Shown here piece by piece: positions 1-29,840 of a DNA stretch of 64,000 bases. Numbering within the stretch: position 1 is the stretch's first letter; each line of letters starts with the position of its first letter. Under the pieces are notes generated by a model, which had not been told where the DNA came from, did no database searches, and worked only from the letters and a program-made list of their open reading frames with translations. The stretch is from assembly GCA_003344405.1 (NCBI GenBank), contig NOWV01000257.1:1-64000 (forward strand), given 5' to 3'. The stretch is from Trichoplax sp. H2 (taxonomy: Eukaryota > Placozoa > Uniplacotomia > Trichoplacea). The position numbers and the translations under genes were made by a program.

Positions 1-280
1 GTATCCATATTGGATTAATGATGGTCCGCAGTAGAATAGTCTTACTAAGAATAATTTAACTATGTGTAAAATAAGGTAAAAGGTTGCCATGCGGATTGTA
101 GCTGCGAATGCTACGAAAAGTATAAAAGCATGCAACTTTAGATTATTCTGTTAGTTCGTTCTAGAAGTCTTTAGAAGTAGTATTCGGCTAGAGTAGAGCT
201 GTGTAGTTAATCTTTGTATAAGATTCGATAAAGCCCTTATTTTTCTAAAATTTGGAATTTCGTGATTGGTATATATCACA
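1..280. repeat. Left copy of a sequence repeated at 8320-8599
   Basis: These 280 bases recur without indels at 8320-8599, with five single-base differences that I can count. The right copy then jumps straight to sequence matching 7877 onward. The simplest reading is that the two copies are alleles of one locus. No coding potential is visible here. Confidence 0.9.
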
Positions 281-3200
281 CCAACATATAGAATATAGGT
301 ATTAATATATTTGCGAGCGTAATCTAGGATTCTTTATAAACAGAGTGTTTATCGCTTGATGTTATTGCTAATGGAAAGATATTAAACGAGTGTTGCAGAT
401 CGGTATATCGTGATGAGACGGAGCTGGAGTTAGCTTACGAGGTACTTGAAAACTATCAGATAGCTGATTTGCTCGACCTACTGACTCACATCAACTTGGT
501 AATCTTCGGTTAAGTAATACTGTATTTCTCTATTAACTAGACTGCCTGTAACCGCGATCTAAGAATAATGCAATGCACACAAATCCTAAATTATTGCCTG
601 GCGATGCAGGACTTACAATCTCTGAGGAGAAATTTAAACTTACTAATCGCACACGCTTGATCACGAGCTCTGAGGAAACAACTGAATGCTGAAAATCGAA
701 TATATACTATTTAAATACATATATTCGTGATGGCACTTGCGTACTGACAAGACTGATACATCCTTTACGCATCATTTATATTCTAAACCGTTCTTGATTA
801 CAAAACTAAGATCACAACAACGAGTAAGTAAACAGCAATAACAATAGCATAGATCATCATCATTATCAGATCAGTTATTCCATCAACTATCTTGGACAAT
901 TATTTCTGATCGAGTATCAGTTAGAAAAAATTTATTTAAAATAGATTTACAATCTGAATTACAAAAGCGCTATGTAAGGAACTATACAGATGGAGATTAA
1001 AATAAAAATTTGAGGATAATTATTCTCTTGCAATTTTTGTACTAGCCGTCTCAACTCAGGTTCAATTAATGAAAATTATCGATCAGGTATAAGAGAACAA
1101 ATATAATATAACATATCTTACTCTAATAAAAATAAGACAGATAAATATAGTAATTAACTGTAGAAAAATCGAGCTAGTATGAAACATACATAAATGGCTA
1201 GTCTTAGAATGGATTCAGTTACCTATACTTACGCGTTAGTAAATATAATTAACCACAATTTGCTGCTGAAATTGAACAGTATTTACCAAAATAACTATTA
1301 CGGCTGCAATTGAACTCACAGCAAGATAGAGCCAGTTTGTAAGATATAAATGACTGAAATAACTACAATCATTCTCTTCTTTAAGTAAATATCTCGAATT
1401 TGATGTTATTTATTTAATTAGTTAGAGCCAGTGCTCGATAATGATTGCTTGCAATTTGAGATCGAACGTTTGACTGACTTGTAAGACATGGCTAGCTGGA
1501 TAAAGTAAAATCAGTTTCTACTTGTAAAAAATGTGTCTTACAATAACTCTTCATCAAATGATATTTTCTAAAAGGCTTTTATTACAAGGTTTTATGAATA
1601 GTAGAGCAATAACTAATTACTACAAGAATCTAGCCTAAAATATTCCGAGCTCAAAGCGAATAGAAGTCTCTTCTCTCTCCTGAGATCTTCTCTGCAGTTC
1701 TTATAAACGTTTCCTTACATTCATTTATGACACCTTGATTAAGCTACAATCAGACATCAGACATGAGTCATCAAACAAAATACTTTTCTCAAATAGTACA
1801 TCATTATCTTCTACAATATAAATCATTCTACTTAAGATTTCACTACTCTTATATTAACTTCTAGCCCTATTCTCCGAAGAGCATTTTAACAACTACAGTA
1901 TTTCTAGCTGCATAAATCTTGTACCATAATTAGTCAACTGGCTACTATTAGTCATCAATAATTTCGAATATAGTAATTAGTAATCATCGAATATTAGCTT
2001 CACGATAATATCTACTCAAAGTAGCCTAACTATATCAAATATAGCTATCCGTATAATTAAATATAGGAACATCACTACACTACCTAAAAGAGAATTTTAA
2101 TTGATTGTAACTTACAGTGGAAAATAGGCCAATTTTCTAGATTTAGACTGGCTAGCCATATGTAAGATTGAATTTTGCACTATTTGAGCAAGAATTATTT
2201 ACTGTAATTTGCTGTGGTAGTTAAGAACTGACTTGCAAAGCAAAAAGCTAGAATAGATTGAACTCTATTCTTCAATTTATTTCTTTTGCGACTTTCTCAA
2301 TTGATAGTCAAATACTGTAGTGGTAACTTAGAATTGCTTTAATTGACTACCTTCAAGAAGAAATAGGTTCATTCGTACACTTGCAGCAGAATATTCGGTT
2401 AATTCATTAATTCATAATAACTTTCTAATTATCATTGCTATTCAAAGTTGTACAGCATCAAATCGAAGATCATATTAGCCAATACTATAAGTGTTTGCAA
2501 TGTAATTTTTATAGCCAATATTGTCCTTTATTACTTTCACTATACAATTAAATAATAATGGAAGGAATCTATTGCATATTATGTCTTAAAAATTGTAATC
2601 TGAAATGTCTTAATCGAAGATAAGAAATATTTTAGTCATTTGTAGCGATATTAGAAAGTACTGCTATGTTTTCCGCTTATTTTTGTATTTTTTAGGCATT
2701 TCTAGCTGATTATCACTCAACTATCAAGAAAGGAAACAGTTTAGACTATCACTTTATCGATGAAGACGGAAATTCGCACCTGCTCATTATATAAATAAAA
2801 TTTGATTGATGATTACTCTCTTAGAATATCGTAGAACTAAGCATCAAATAATTGCTAATTTTGGTCCATATTCTAATTTTTCGTGAATATAGTACTCGGA
2901 TGTTGTATCAGTCCTCTTACAAATATTAAAAAAATTCCTTATTTGTAATGTTGAAATAACGTGAACCATGGATATTAGGATTTCTACTTTCTAATTTTTC
3001 CATGGATTTACTTGTATATTTCTTATCTTTACATTTATTATGAGTGTTGTATAAAATTATAACATGCTATTATAGATGTACTACCATCGCTAAATTATGT
3101 TATTAACAAAAGTCAACGATCCATTATGGATTTTCGATTTTAATATCGAATACTAGAATAATAAAATTTAGCCTGTCAACATACTTGCTAAGAAAATGAG

Positions 3201-6200
3201 TACGGTAGTCGATTCATAAACCAAGTTATAGCAAATGTCTTACAATTTTTCACGACCATTTAGCCTTGAAATGTCGATAAATTTAAAGATAGGAATATTA
3301 CGACACCATTTGACAATAATGTAAATAGTTTACAGCGCTATTAGATAAAATAGATGGGAAACTTTGTTTAAATGGAAATAATGTCAATTGAAAGCTCTTT
3401 TAATCTTCTTGAATATCTAGATTAATAATCGTCACTATTAAAATGATATGGAAAAGAGATCCCTAGCTGATTAAAACTTTTTGACGAAAACCAATAGTTG
3501 GGTATTATATTAGTAAGACTAGATAGACTTTTACCCGCGTTAAAAATATTTGTATCATACAAGTAGATATAAATTCCGCTGTTTTCTATTTTCTATATAA
3601 AATTACTTTATTTTGAGTTAACGAAAAAAAGAGGAATTCTGCATCTTATTCTCTAAAATTGTACGTAAATAGTCTATTATTAGTCATTTCTATATTTAAA
3701 AATCGCACAAAAAATCAAGCTTATAAGACCAATATCGTTTGATATACTTTAAGATAAGAATTATGCTGTAATTATAAAAATTTGGATTTAATTTAAATGA
3801 TAATTTAGCCCAGCTTATTTGTTATGTAGCAATTAAAAGGCTGCAATTTTCATTGCCAAGTAACTTTGTAAAGACCTTGTTGAAATTATCCAATCAGGAG
3901 AACGGTGGCTTAAATTCTGACATGCGACTAAGCGAACTAAATCAGTAGGAAATAGGTACACGAGTTATCTTTATGATTTAATTTTATTGATGAGAATTGA
4001 TAATTTTGATGGCCTTGTTTAGGCATTGAACAGCTCGAATTAATAAAGTTTATCCATTTATCAATCTTTATTCTTGGTATTAAAATATATGCATAAAATC
4101 TTAACCAGTAGATTACCACGTAGGGGGTAGAAAAAATCAGCTATCATGACTACTTACTGTACACAGTAACCTAAAATATGACCTAAATCATCTATTTTTT
4201 ATGCGCATATTTACGTTTGGTATGCCTAATATACGTAAACAGACAGAAACAAGCCTTTGACCCGAGATATTTAAAGTATTCTTAAAATGTGAATCCAAAT
4301 TGCAATCATTAAAGGTATCGGACATATATTAATTTAGTGCTCATACAGCTAAGGTATACATATAATACGAATATAGCAGTAAACTAATCGTAATCGAGGC
4401 TATGATTCTTTACATTCATAGTGCTAACTTTCGTATGAATAACGTCTTGATCCTCCTAATCATCCAGACCATTCTTAAACGTAAAATAGATCGAATTTTA
4501 AACATATTTAAATTTATTCAAAGAAATTTATTTCAATCTAACTAATCGATTCTGCATGTTTAGATAGGATATCTGCATACAAGTAGCTCTAAAATCTTTA
4601 CTCTGGGAATTTGAGATACTACTAAATGTAAGGTAGATTTGCATTTATTCAAAGTCTAGAGAGTATTTTACCTCTGCAACTTGTTTCGATCTAAGAAGAA
4701 ATTCATGAGTTATAATATGCATACGAGTCCATTACACCAACTAATTTCTATCCAGGTCATAACTCACCTTACATCCAGATCTACATACTACATAATCATA
4801 AAATTTGGGCGATTTACAAAGAAAAACAGGAATCAAAATTCCTTTAAGGAAAAAGGGTCTAACTATTTAAACAAGCTTTATTGATTGAAATGAATACTTG
4901 AAACAATACACATCAAAGAACGGGGTACTTTTATAAGATTAAATAAAATTATTCCATAATGCTACTGCTGTGTCAATGTATGAATTCATCAGCAAATAAA
5001 TAAATGTAATATATTATATTTAAGAAAGTAATTTAGATTTACATGATAAATCAAGGAATGCATTAAGCCAAAGAATTTGTCACTAAGGTGAGAAAAGACG
5101 AAGGTAGTCATAACTATGGCGGCTACCTAAGAGCCTAGCACGAAACTTCATTCAATGATTTGAAAAACAATTAGAGCAAGAATAATGCAATTAGCGTGAC
5201 TACAACGAAGATAGATGTTATTGTAAAATTGCCATAGGATTTATTTATGTTAATCTTGCTTGGCTACTAGGAACTAATTTGAACGATTTTTTCTATTAGT
5301 TACTTCCCATAACGCTACTGTCTATATGAAAAATTAGGCATTTTGTAAAATCGCTAAGCAATTTAGTGTGATCATTGAGTAACTTTAGTGACGTGACAAC
5401 CATATTAAGCATAACAATAAATCATCGATGTAAGAATAATAAATAAATTCTTCCGACAAAATAGGGCGCCAAAATGCTCGGAGTCTTCCTATCTTGATCA
5501 TAAACGTACGGTAGAGTTCCCAGAAAAGAGACCTTAGTCTAGAAGATATTATATTATTCATGGCAACAGTCGACTTTTTCAGAGTTCTTGGAGCAAAAGC
5601 TGGTTAAAAAAATAAAATTTATAAGTTTTAAACAAAGTGTATGGGCTGAAATTTTACCAACAACATAAATGTCCTCCATTTTATCCATCTTTAATACTTG
5701 ACGTTCAATAAGTAATGCATATATTCAGTTTTAATGATTTTAAACTATGAAAGAATTTCACATAGAGATGCAGTAACTCTTAGAAACCTAATTTAATGGG
5801 TATAATTTTGTCTACTAGCCATAAACATCAACAACAAGAGAAATATCGGTAAGATTTTCTGTGGCATAAAGCAATTTAAGGCATAAAAATATCTCGAGCT
5901 TGTAGACTAATTATAATTTACTACATAATATTTTTATCCTTCAATGCCTTTAAATCGCAAGTATCGGCAATTGAAGAAAAATCAACAAGAATTTCGTGCA
6001 GAATAAGTTGTATTAAGAAATGGATTCCAGATAGTAGGCTTGATAGAATGCCTGTAACTTAATACAAACTGTTAGATGTAGGTATTAGTAATTAGATTAG
6101 TGCAATCAAAAATTTGGCGTCCAATAAGAATTCTAAATACAGAGTTAATTGGACTTGATTTAATGTTTGTAATTTTACCTTTACCCGAATTACTATAACA

Positions 6201-7876
6201 ATTTATTGTCACCGGGTTATTTATATTCTATAATTCTACAAATTGTAGTCCCAGTTGCGGAGTCAATTAGTCATTCATTGTAAAAGGCTTATTATTCTAT
6301 TTTATTCAAATTACGATAATAATATAATTTTATCCGAACATAGTTATAATTTGTCGTTGAATAAATGCTTATAGCATTGTCTAAAGTAAATCATCCAACA
6401 GTTTTCACAGTAATATAGGAGAGTTTATAATGCTTAGCTCAAGCTAGTAGGAACTAATATCTTATATTTTTTTTCAGGTAATGTGAATATTTTTTGAATT
6501 ATTTAAACTATTCATTAGACAGCATATATTATGGAAGGGTTTATAATACTTAATTTGAGCAAGTAGGAAATAATATTATTTAGCTTTCAGTTAAAATAAA
6601 TACTTTTTGAAGCATTCAAACTGTTTACAAAACAACCTATATTATAGAAGAACTGCTTGCTTACTTTTGTACAGTATAAAGGATATATTATATTTAATAT
6701 AATTAACTTTTAGGTGTAATGATGACTTCTGAACGATTTCACCTATTTTAATCAACAGCGTATAATACTCGTAGAAGGAATAACCGTAAAGTGGCGTCAA
6801 AATATATTGAATAAATAAAATTACTAGTTGGATAAATTCAGTCTATTTCTACTATTCTAATAATATGCAATTTATTGAATTTAAATATTAGTATAACTTG
6901 TAATAATAATAATTTTAGATCATTTTTTATTCTGATACTATCATTAATACTTAATAATATAGCAGTATAAATAGTACAAATAGTACCAGTAGTTATCAAA
7001 TGCTTTCCTTGAAGATATTGGACTAAGATCTCCCTGATAAAAGTATTTAAAGATACTGAAGATTCTAATTCAAACAAATTGGCTGATTATAATAAATTTA
7101 ATCTTATAGTTTCTTTGTTTTCTCTTAAGTATTTAACTTTAGAAATAGAATAGCATAGAATTTAAATCACTATCCATTTTAATTTTCAACACCACACATA
7201 ACTAGGTCTAAATGACAGTTTATGCCACGATCATATCCGGAAATATTTCACTTCGTCATTCTAACCTTTACTTCCTTCTTAATAGCATTTGTAGCATCCA
7301 TAATTAAGATAATACAAACATAGCAAGCAACAGAAGTAGCATTCATGTAATCTTCTTTAAATCAATAGTCGGATTATTTCCGAATGAGATAATTTCGACC
7401 TGATTAGAATATTTAGCTGCAAAAAAATCGATGGCAATGTAACTATAAAGTCTCACACAACTGCATCATCCTACTTTTCAATGTGATATACCACAAGTAT
7501 ATAAGGTAGTTATAGTAACTGTTATAGCCCGAAATATTCCATTTAATCTTTAAATCTTTGCATCTCTACGATTGTTTATAGTATTATCCACTATCGTGAA
7601 TTTTAGTCAGAAGTAGATATTTCAAGAATTGGTGTCTTATGGGTTGTTGCCTTACGTATAATTTCAAGTTATATGGCAATCCATCCTGGAGATTCTTGAT
7701 TTATCTTCTAAATAGTATACTTCTTTATCATCAACTAGATCCCCACTTACTGTCATATTATGACCCAAAACCAAGACAGTATTCACATATCAAGAAATAG
7801 CCTTCGCTTTCTTTGGCATCTATTTAAATGATACAGTAAGTTATTTCCCTAAAATCAAATGCATTTGCAATGATCG
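281..7876. other. 7.6-kb block absent from the second copy; no gene seen
   Basis: The block lies between the two segments that are directly joined at 8599/8600, so it is an insertion or deletion relative to the copy right of the gap. I see no terminal inverted repeats, no target-site duplication at the edges, and no ORF longer than 79 codons. A diverged tandem duplication of about 115-120 bp lies at roughly 6415-6655. Nothing else is recognisable in this very AT-rich sequence. Confidence 0.7.
6415..6655. repeat. Diverged tandem duplication, unit about 120 bp
   Basis: Two consecutive copies share 'gtttataat', 'agtaggaa', 'actttttga'-like and 'atattat.gaag' blocks in the same order, with substitutions and small indels throughout. 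It is non-coding. Confidence 0.6.
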
Positions 7877-8035
7877 ACTACATTGACTGAACCTAAGTAG
7901 ATGGGTTAGCTACAGAGTTTTTAATCTAATTGAGCAACACCTTTTCCTCATGAACATGATTTCTTTAAATAAATAGCTAACTTAATTTACTCTTCAAATC
8001 CAACATGAATATCTAGATAATAAAAATAATACATT
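7877..8035. repeat. Right flank copy, identical to 8600-8758
   Basis: These 159 bases are identical, as far as I can compare by eye, to 8600-8758. They stop exactly at the N gap, as expected if one contig ends here and the next contig repeats the locus from the other haplotype. Confidence 0.9.
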
Positions 8036-8055
8036 NNNNNNNNNNNNNNNNNNNN
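8036..8055. other. Assembly gap of 20 Ns
   Basis: A run of 20 Ns. A round gap length together with duplicated flanks suggests a scaffold join rather than a measured gap. Confidence 0.98.
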
Positions 8056-10203
8056 GTAACTTAGTATTGTGATTGTAGACTGTTAGCCATGTGTAGTATA
8101 ATGTACGGTAGATATTTATCCTAAGAGATATTTGGTAGCTGTAACTATAGACTGTAGTGGTAGAGACTCTATGCTAGAGTACAGATGACTATATACAGTA
8201 AGCTGTTGAGTTACTAATATGGCTATAGGTAAAAATAGAACTGTAAATCATATATTAGGATATGGTTAATTCATTGTACTTTGGCTGGTGTGAATAATGT
8301 CTACGTAAGTACTGTAGTCGTATCCATATTGGATTAATGATGGTCCGCAGTAGAATAGTCTTACTAAGAATAGTTTAACTATGTGTAAAATAAGGTAAAA
8401 GGTTGCCATACGGATTGTAGCTGCGAATGCTACGGAAAGTATAAAAGCATGCAACTTTAGATTATTCTGTTAGTTCGTTCTAGAAGTCTTTAGAAGTATT
8501 ATTCGGCTAGAGTAGAGCTGTGTAGTTAATCTTTGTATAAGATTCAATAAAGCCCTTATTTTTCTAAAATTTGGAATTTCGTGATTGGTATATATCACAA
8601 CTACATTGACTGAACCTAAGTAGATGGGTTAGCTACAGAGTTTTTAATCTAATTGAGCAACACCTTTTCCTCATGAACATGATTTCTTTAAATAAATAGC
8701 TAACTTAATTTACTCTTCAAATCCAACATGAATATCTAGATAATAAAAATAATACATTATAGGATTTATTCTATCTTTCCTTAAATTATGAATATCCAGG
8801 ATATTTTCGGCGACAACCGCCTCTGGAAATATTTTGTTATATCCTCTAATATTTGCTATATTATCATTACTTGTAGTAATTATTCGTGAGTAAGTTAAAA
8901 GATACTGCTCATATTATAGTCTCATAAACTTTTATCCTTCCAGAGGTAAGCATTTATATGTTGCACATTCTGTTTTGCTTTCTTAAATAAAGTTTGTATA
9001 GATTGAAAACTAGCGAATAGGGTAAATTATAGACATACAATATTCTCCTCATAGCACATTCTACCATTATTAGATTCTGAACTGCAAATAATTTTTAAAT
9101 ACAGTGGCAATGAGCTTAAAGGATTTCTACTAGTTTTAGTTCAGGAAATAAGATTAATTCAACCAAGTTCAGAAAAACTCTTTCTATAGCAATTTAGTCT
9201 CTATCCATTTTAAGCGCGCAATTTAAGAACGCAGAATACATATACTAAACAGCTTCATATCTTGATGGGTTCTTATAGATTTACACACTTCTAATAGTAT
9301 ATCTATATTTTGATGCAGTGTTAGTTAGAATATCTGAAAACTATCACAGCATAATAGTAAATCATGAAAGTATCCAATACCGGATCAGTAGATCATTAAT
9401 TGCGCTAACAAGTACAGTATTAGCAGTTACTACCATTGATTTTAATTTGTTTCAAAGCCATAAATAAATCAAAATTAGTTTTCTTTGTAATAATAAATAA
9501 GTAATGATGTATCGAATAATTAGAGTAGTTCCCCTATATAATTGCATAATTAATTATAATTATAACTATAGGCAGTAGCAAATTAAATTTTCTAATTTTG
9601 CGGTAGATTCAAATTCTTATGGTTACATTAACATTTTTATGATATGAAATAACTAATTCCATACTGCTCAGGCAGATATGCGCATAGACCAAAAATATTG
9701 CATACCCATATATAACATTTGATAATAAAATCCCTTTAAGACATTTTCTGTACAAATTGTTGTTCTTCTTAGTTCTTTTAGTGATTTTCATAACATATTG
9801 CGCATAAAATTATTGATCGATGTCGAGATAAGGTAGTAAAATTACATTTAAACAAAATGTAACAAAAAATATACGTCAAGAATTATTAACCTTAAGCATA
9901 ACAAATCAGTCACATAGAAACTATCATAACATAATTTTGATCTTTCTATCGGTCTAATCTAATATTTATCACTGGTACGATAGTTTTAGAATCTCATTAT
10001 AATATGGATATTTATGTTAATAAATAAATTTAGGTATGTAAATATTTATGAACACCACAGGAATTTCTTTTGACCAATAAAAATAATAATATTGGCAAAT
10101 AGGCAGGTAAACTCTTGGCTATATCTTAGCATGATCTTCATTCCGATCCACAGCTTCAAAATATTTGTCCGTGCGATTATTGCCCGCTTACTAGGGACAA
10201 ATC
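8056..10203. other. Second haplotype copy, then gene-free upstream sequence
   Basis: Bases 8320-8599 repeat 1-280 and 8600-8758 repeat 7877-8035. From 8759 to 10203 the sequence is unique, AT-rich and without a convincing ORF. It should contain the promoter of the EGF gene starting at 10204, but I recognise no core promoter element. Confidence 0.6.
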
Positions 10204-27886
<17,683 letters not shown>

Positions 27887-29840
27887 CCATTGAATTAAAT
27901 TTGTAGTCTTATCCGGAACAAAAAGCGGTATTTTCTGATGAAATTTGTTACTTATAGTTTTAGCTTACGCATACGCTTGATGGTGTTTTCTAACGAATAT
28001 TTGTATATAAAACATGAATCATAATTATATATATATATAAACAACTAATGAATGTTTCATTTATCTGTATAGACTATCTATTAGCTATTTCCTCTCAGAG
28101 TAAATATTAAACAATTTTTACAATCAAGGTATATAATATAATTGTTGCATGTATTGTAAATACTATTATGTAACTGCCTTATAGAAATGTTTAAAATTAA
28201 AATCCAAGATATGAATGTTGTTGTATCGATACTATAAGATATATAAAACATACTAGGTAGAGATGTAAATCTATTATAATTTTCCCTATAAATGTTCTTT
28301 ATCATTAAGCTACTATTATACTAGAAATTTCTTTCTAGTCTTCATTTCATCTTGATTGACCATGGCAAGGAGCACAAGTCGGTTATGGTTTTATTGTAAA
28401 ATATTCATGAAATACTTGATCGCAACCATTACGGAAGGATTGGCAAATAACTGTTGAATTCCTTGCTTGAATTGTAGTTACCCTGCATGAGTATTGCTAG
28501 TTATACTATATTTTCCGGATTGATTTCAATTAGGAAATGATCGATAAACTATTTATTAACAATGCCAATAGAATGCATAATTTAAATCGTCTATGGTTAC
28601 CAAATACTATCTTATCGTACTGTTTTGGCAGTTATATTTATTTAGACTAGAAATTATTAATAGTTAAATTCCTAACTATGTTTAAATTGATCCTTGCTAA
28701 TATCGTGAGTGATCGGTTAATTAAGCCATGAGTATCGTTTTAGTATATCTTACAGATCCAGGTATCAACTTCATTTACTGCATGACTTTTAACAATATCT
28801 AGTAAATGTAATAACTTAAAAACTCTCAGTATCAATATAGTCATTACTGCTTATACTTTATTAGCGATAACGTAATAACTGACCTTTGTAAATCCAATCA
28901 GCAATGAAATAGAGCATGCAAGAATAAACTACAAATAATGAAATATATAGTTATCATAGGGTGATCTTCCCACATTATTACTGACAAATTAAAGTCGATA
29001 GTCGTCCGTTATTTATGACTTAACTTGATTGCTATCTTTTTTAATCCAATTTGCAAATAAGACAATCATGATACAGTATGCTATCAACGTAATCATAATC
29101 AATTTTCATATAAAATTCCGAAATAAATTGTTTAAAGTGAAATGATTCTGCCTACTGATGTAAATTATAGTTAATGCTAGTAGTATGGATTTTATACCGC
29201 TTAGACCGCAATATATCAGACAGCTAACGTTTAGCGTAAAAATTGATAATAATAATTAATCAGAATATATTTAAATAAGAAATTATGTACAAGAACACGT
29301 ATGCATCTAACTCAACATCGACTGCTTTGCTTAATTATTATAACAGTAGCAAATCTAAAATGAAAATTTGATATAAAGCTACAAATAAGATGTAGTCCAT
29401 AACAAATGGAAACGCAAGTACAGTAGTCTTCTGATTTTAGCTGAAACAAATAAATCCTAAATCAGCAATACATTAAGAATATATTTTGCATCACTATAAG
29501 CATTGTATGAATTGAATATTTCGTTAGGAACTTACAAGGTTTGATAATAGCTTATTCTTAAGACAATTAAAGCAAGCAGCTCTCATTTCAGTTATTAGTT
29601 ACCAAATCGAAATAAATATAATAAAGTCATTTAACTACAGGACTAGTGATATACAATTAGACAATGATATCTGTTGAACTTGGAACCTAACCGTAAACAT
29701 ATTCAAATTATATCGCAATTTTTTCTATACTTTTATAAATGTAGATCGTTGCACAGTTAATTGCATTAGAATAAGTACATCAGTCTAATGTTGAATTGTA
29801 ATTACAATGATACACCATAAAGGGTTTCAATATGCATACG
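27887..29840. other. Intergenic region, EGF gene to NUDT14 (convergent)
   Basis: AT-rich, without recognisable genes. It holds the 3' UTRs of two convergent genes. A TA run lies near 28028-28040. I could not pick a certain polyadenylation signal. Confidence 0.6.

Noticed and set aside
281-7876. Transposable element as the cause of the 7.6-kb difference
   Set aside because: No terminal repeats, target-site duplication or transposase/reverse-transcriptase ORF could be seen.
8266-8454. Minus-strand 62-codon ORF in the duplicated segment
   Set aside because: The other copy at 1-135 shows only scattered substitutions with no sign of coding constraint, and there is no recognisable motif or splice support.
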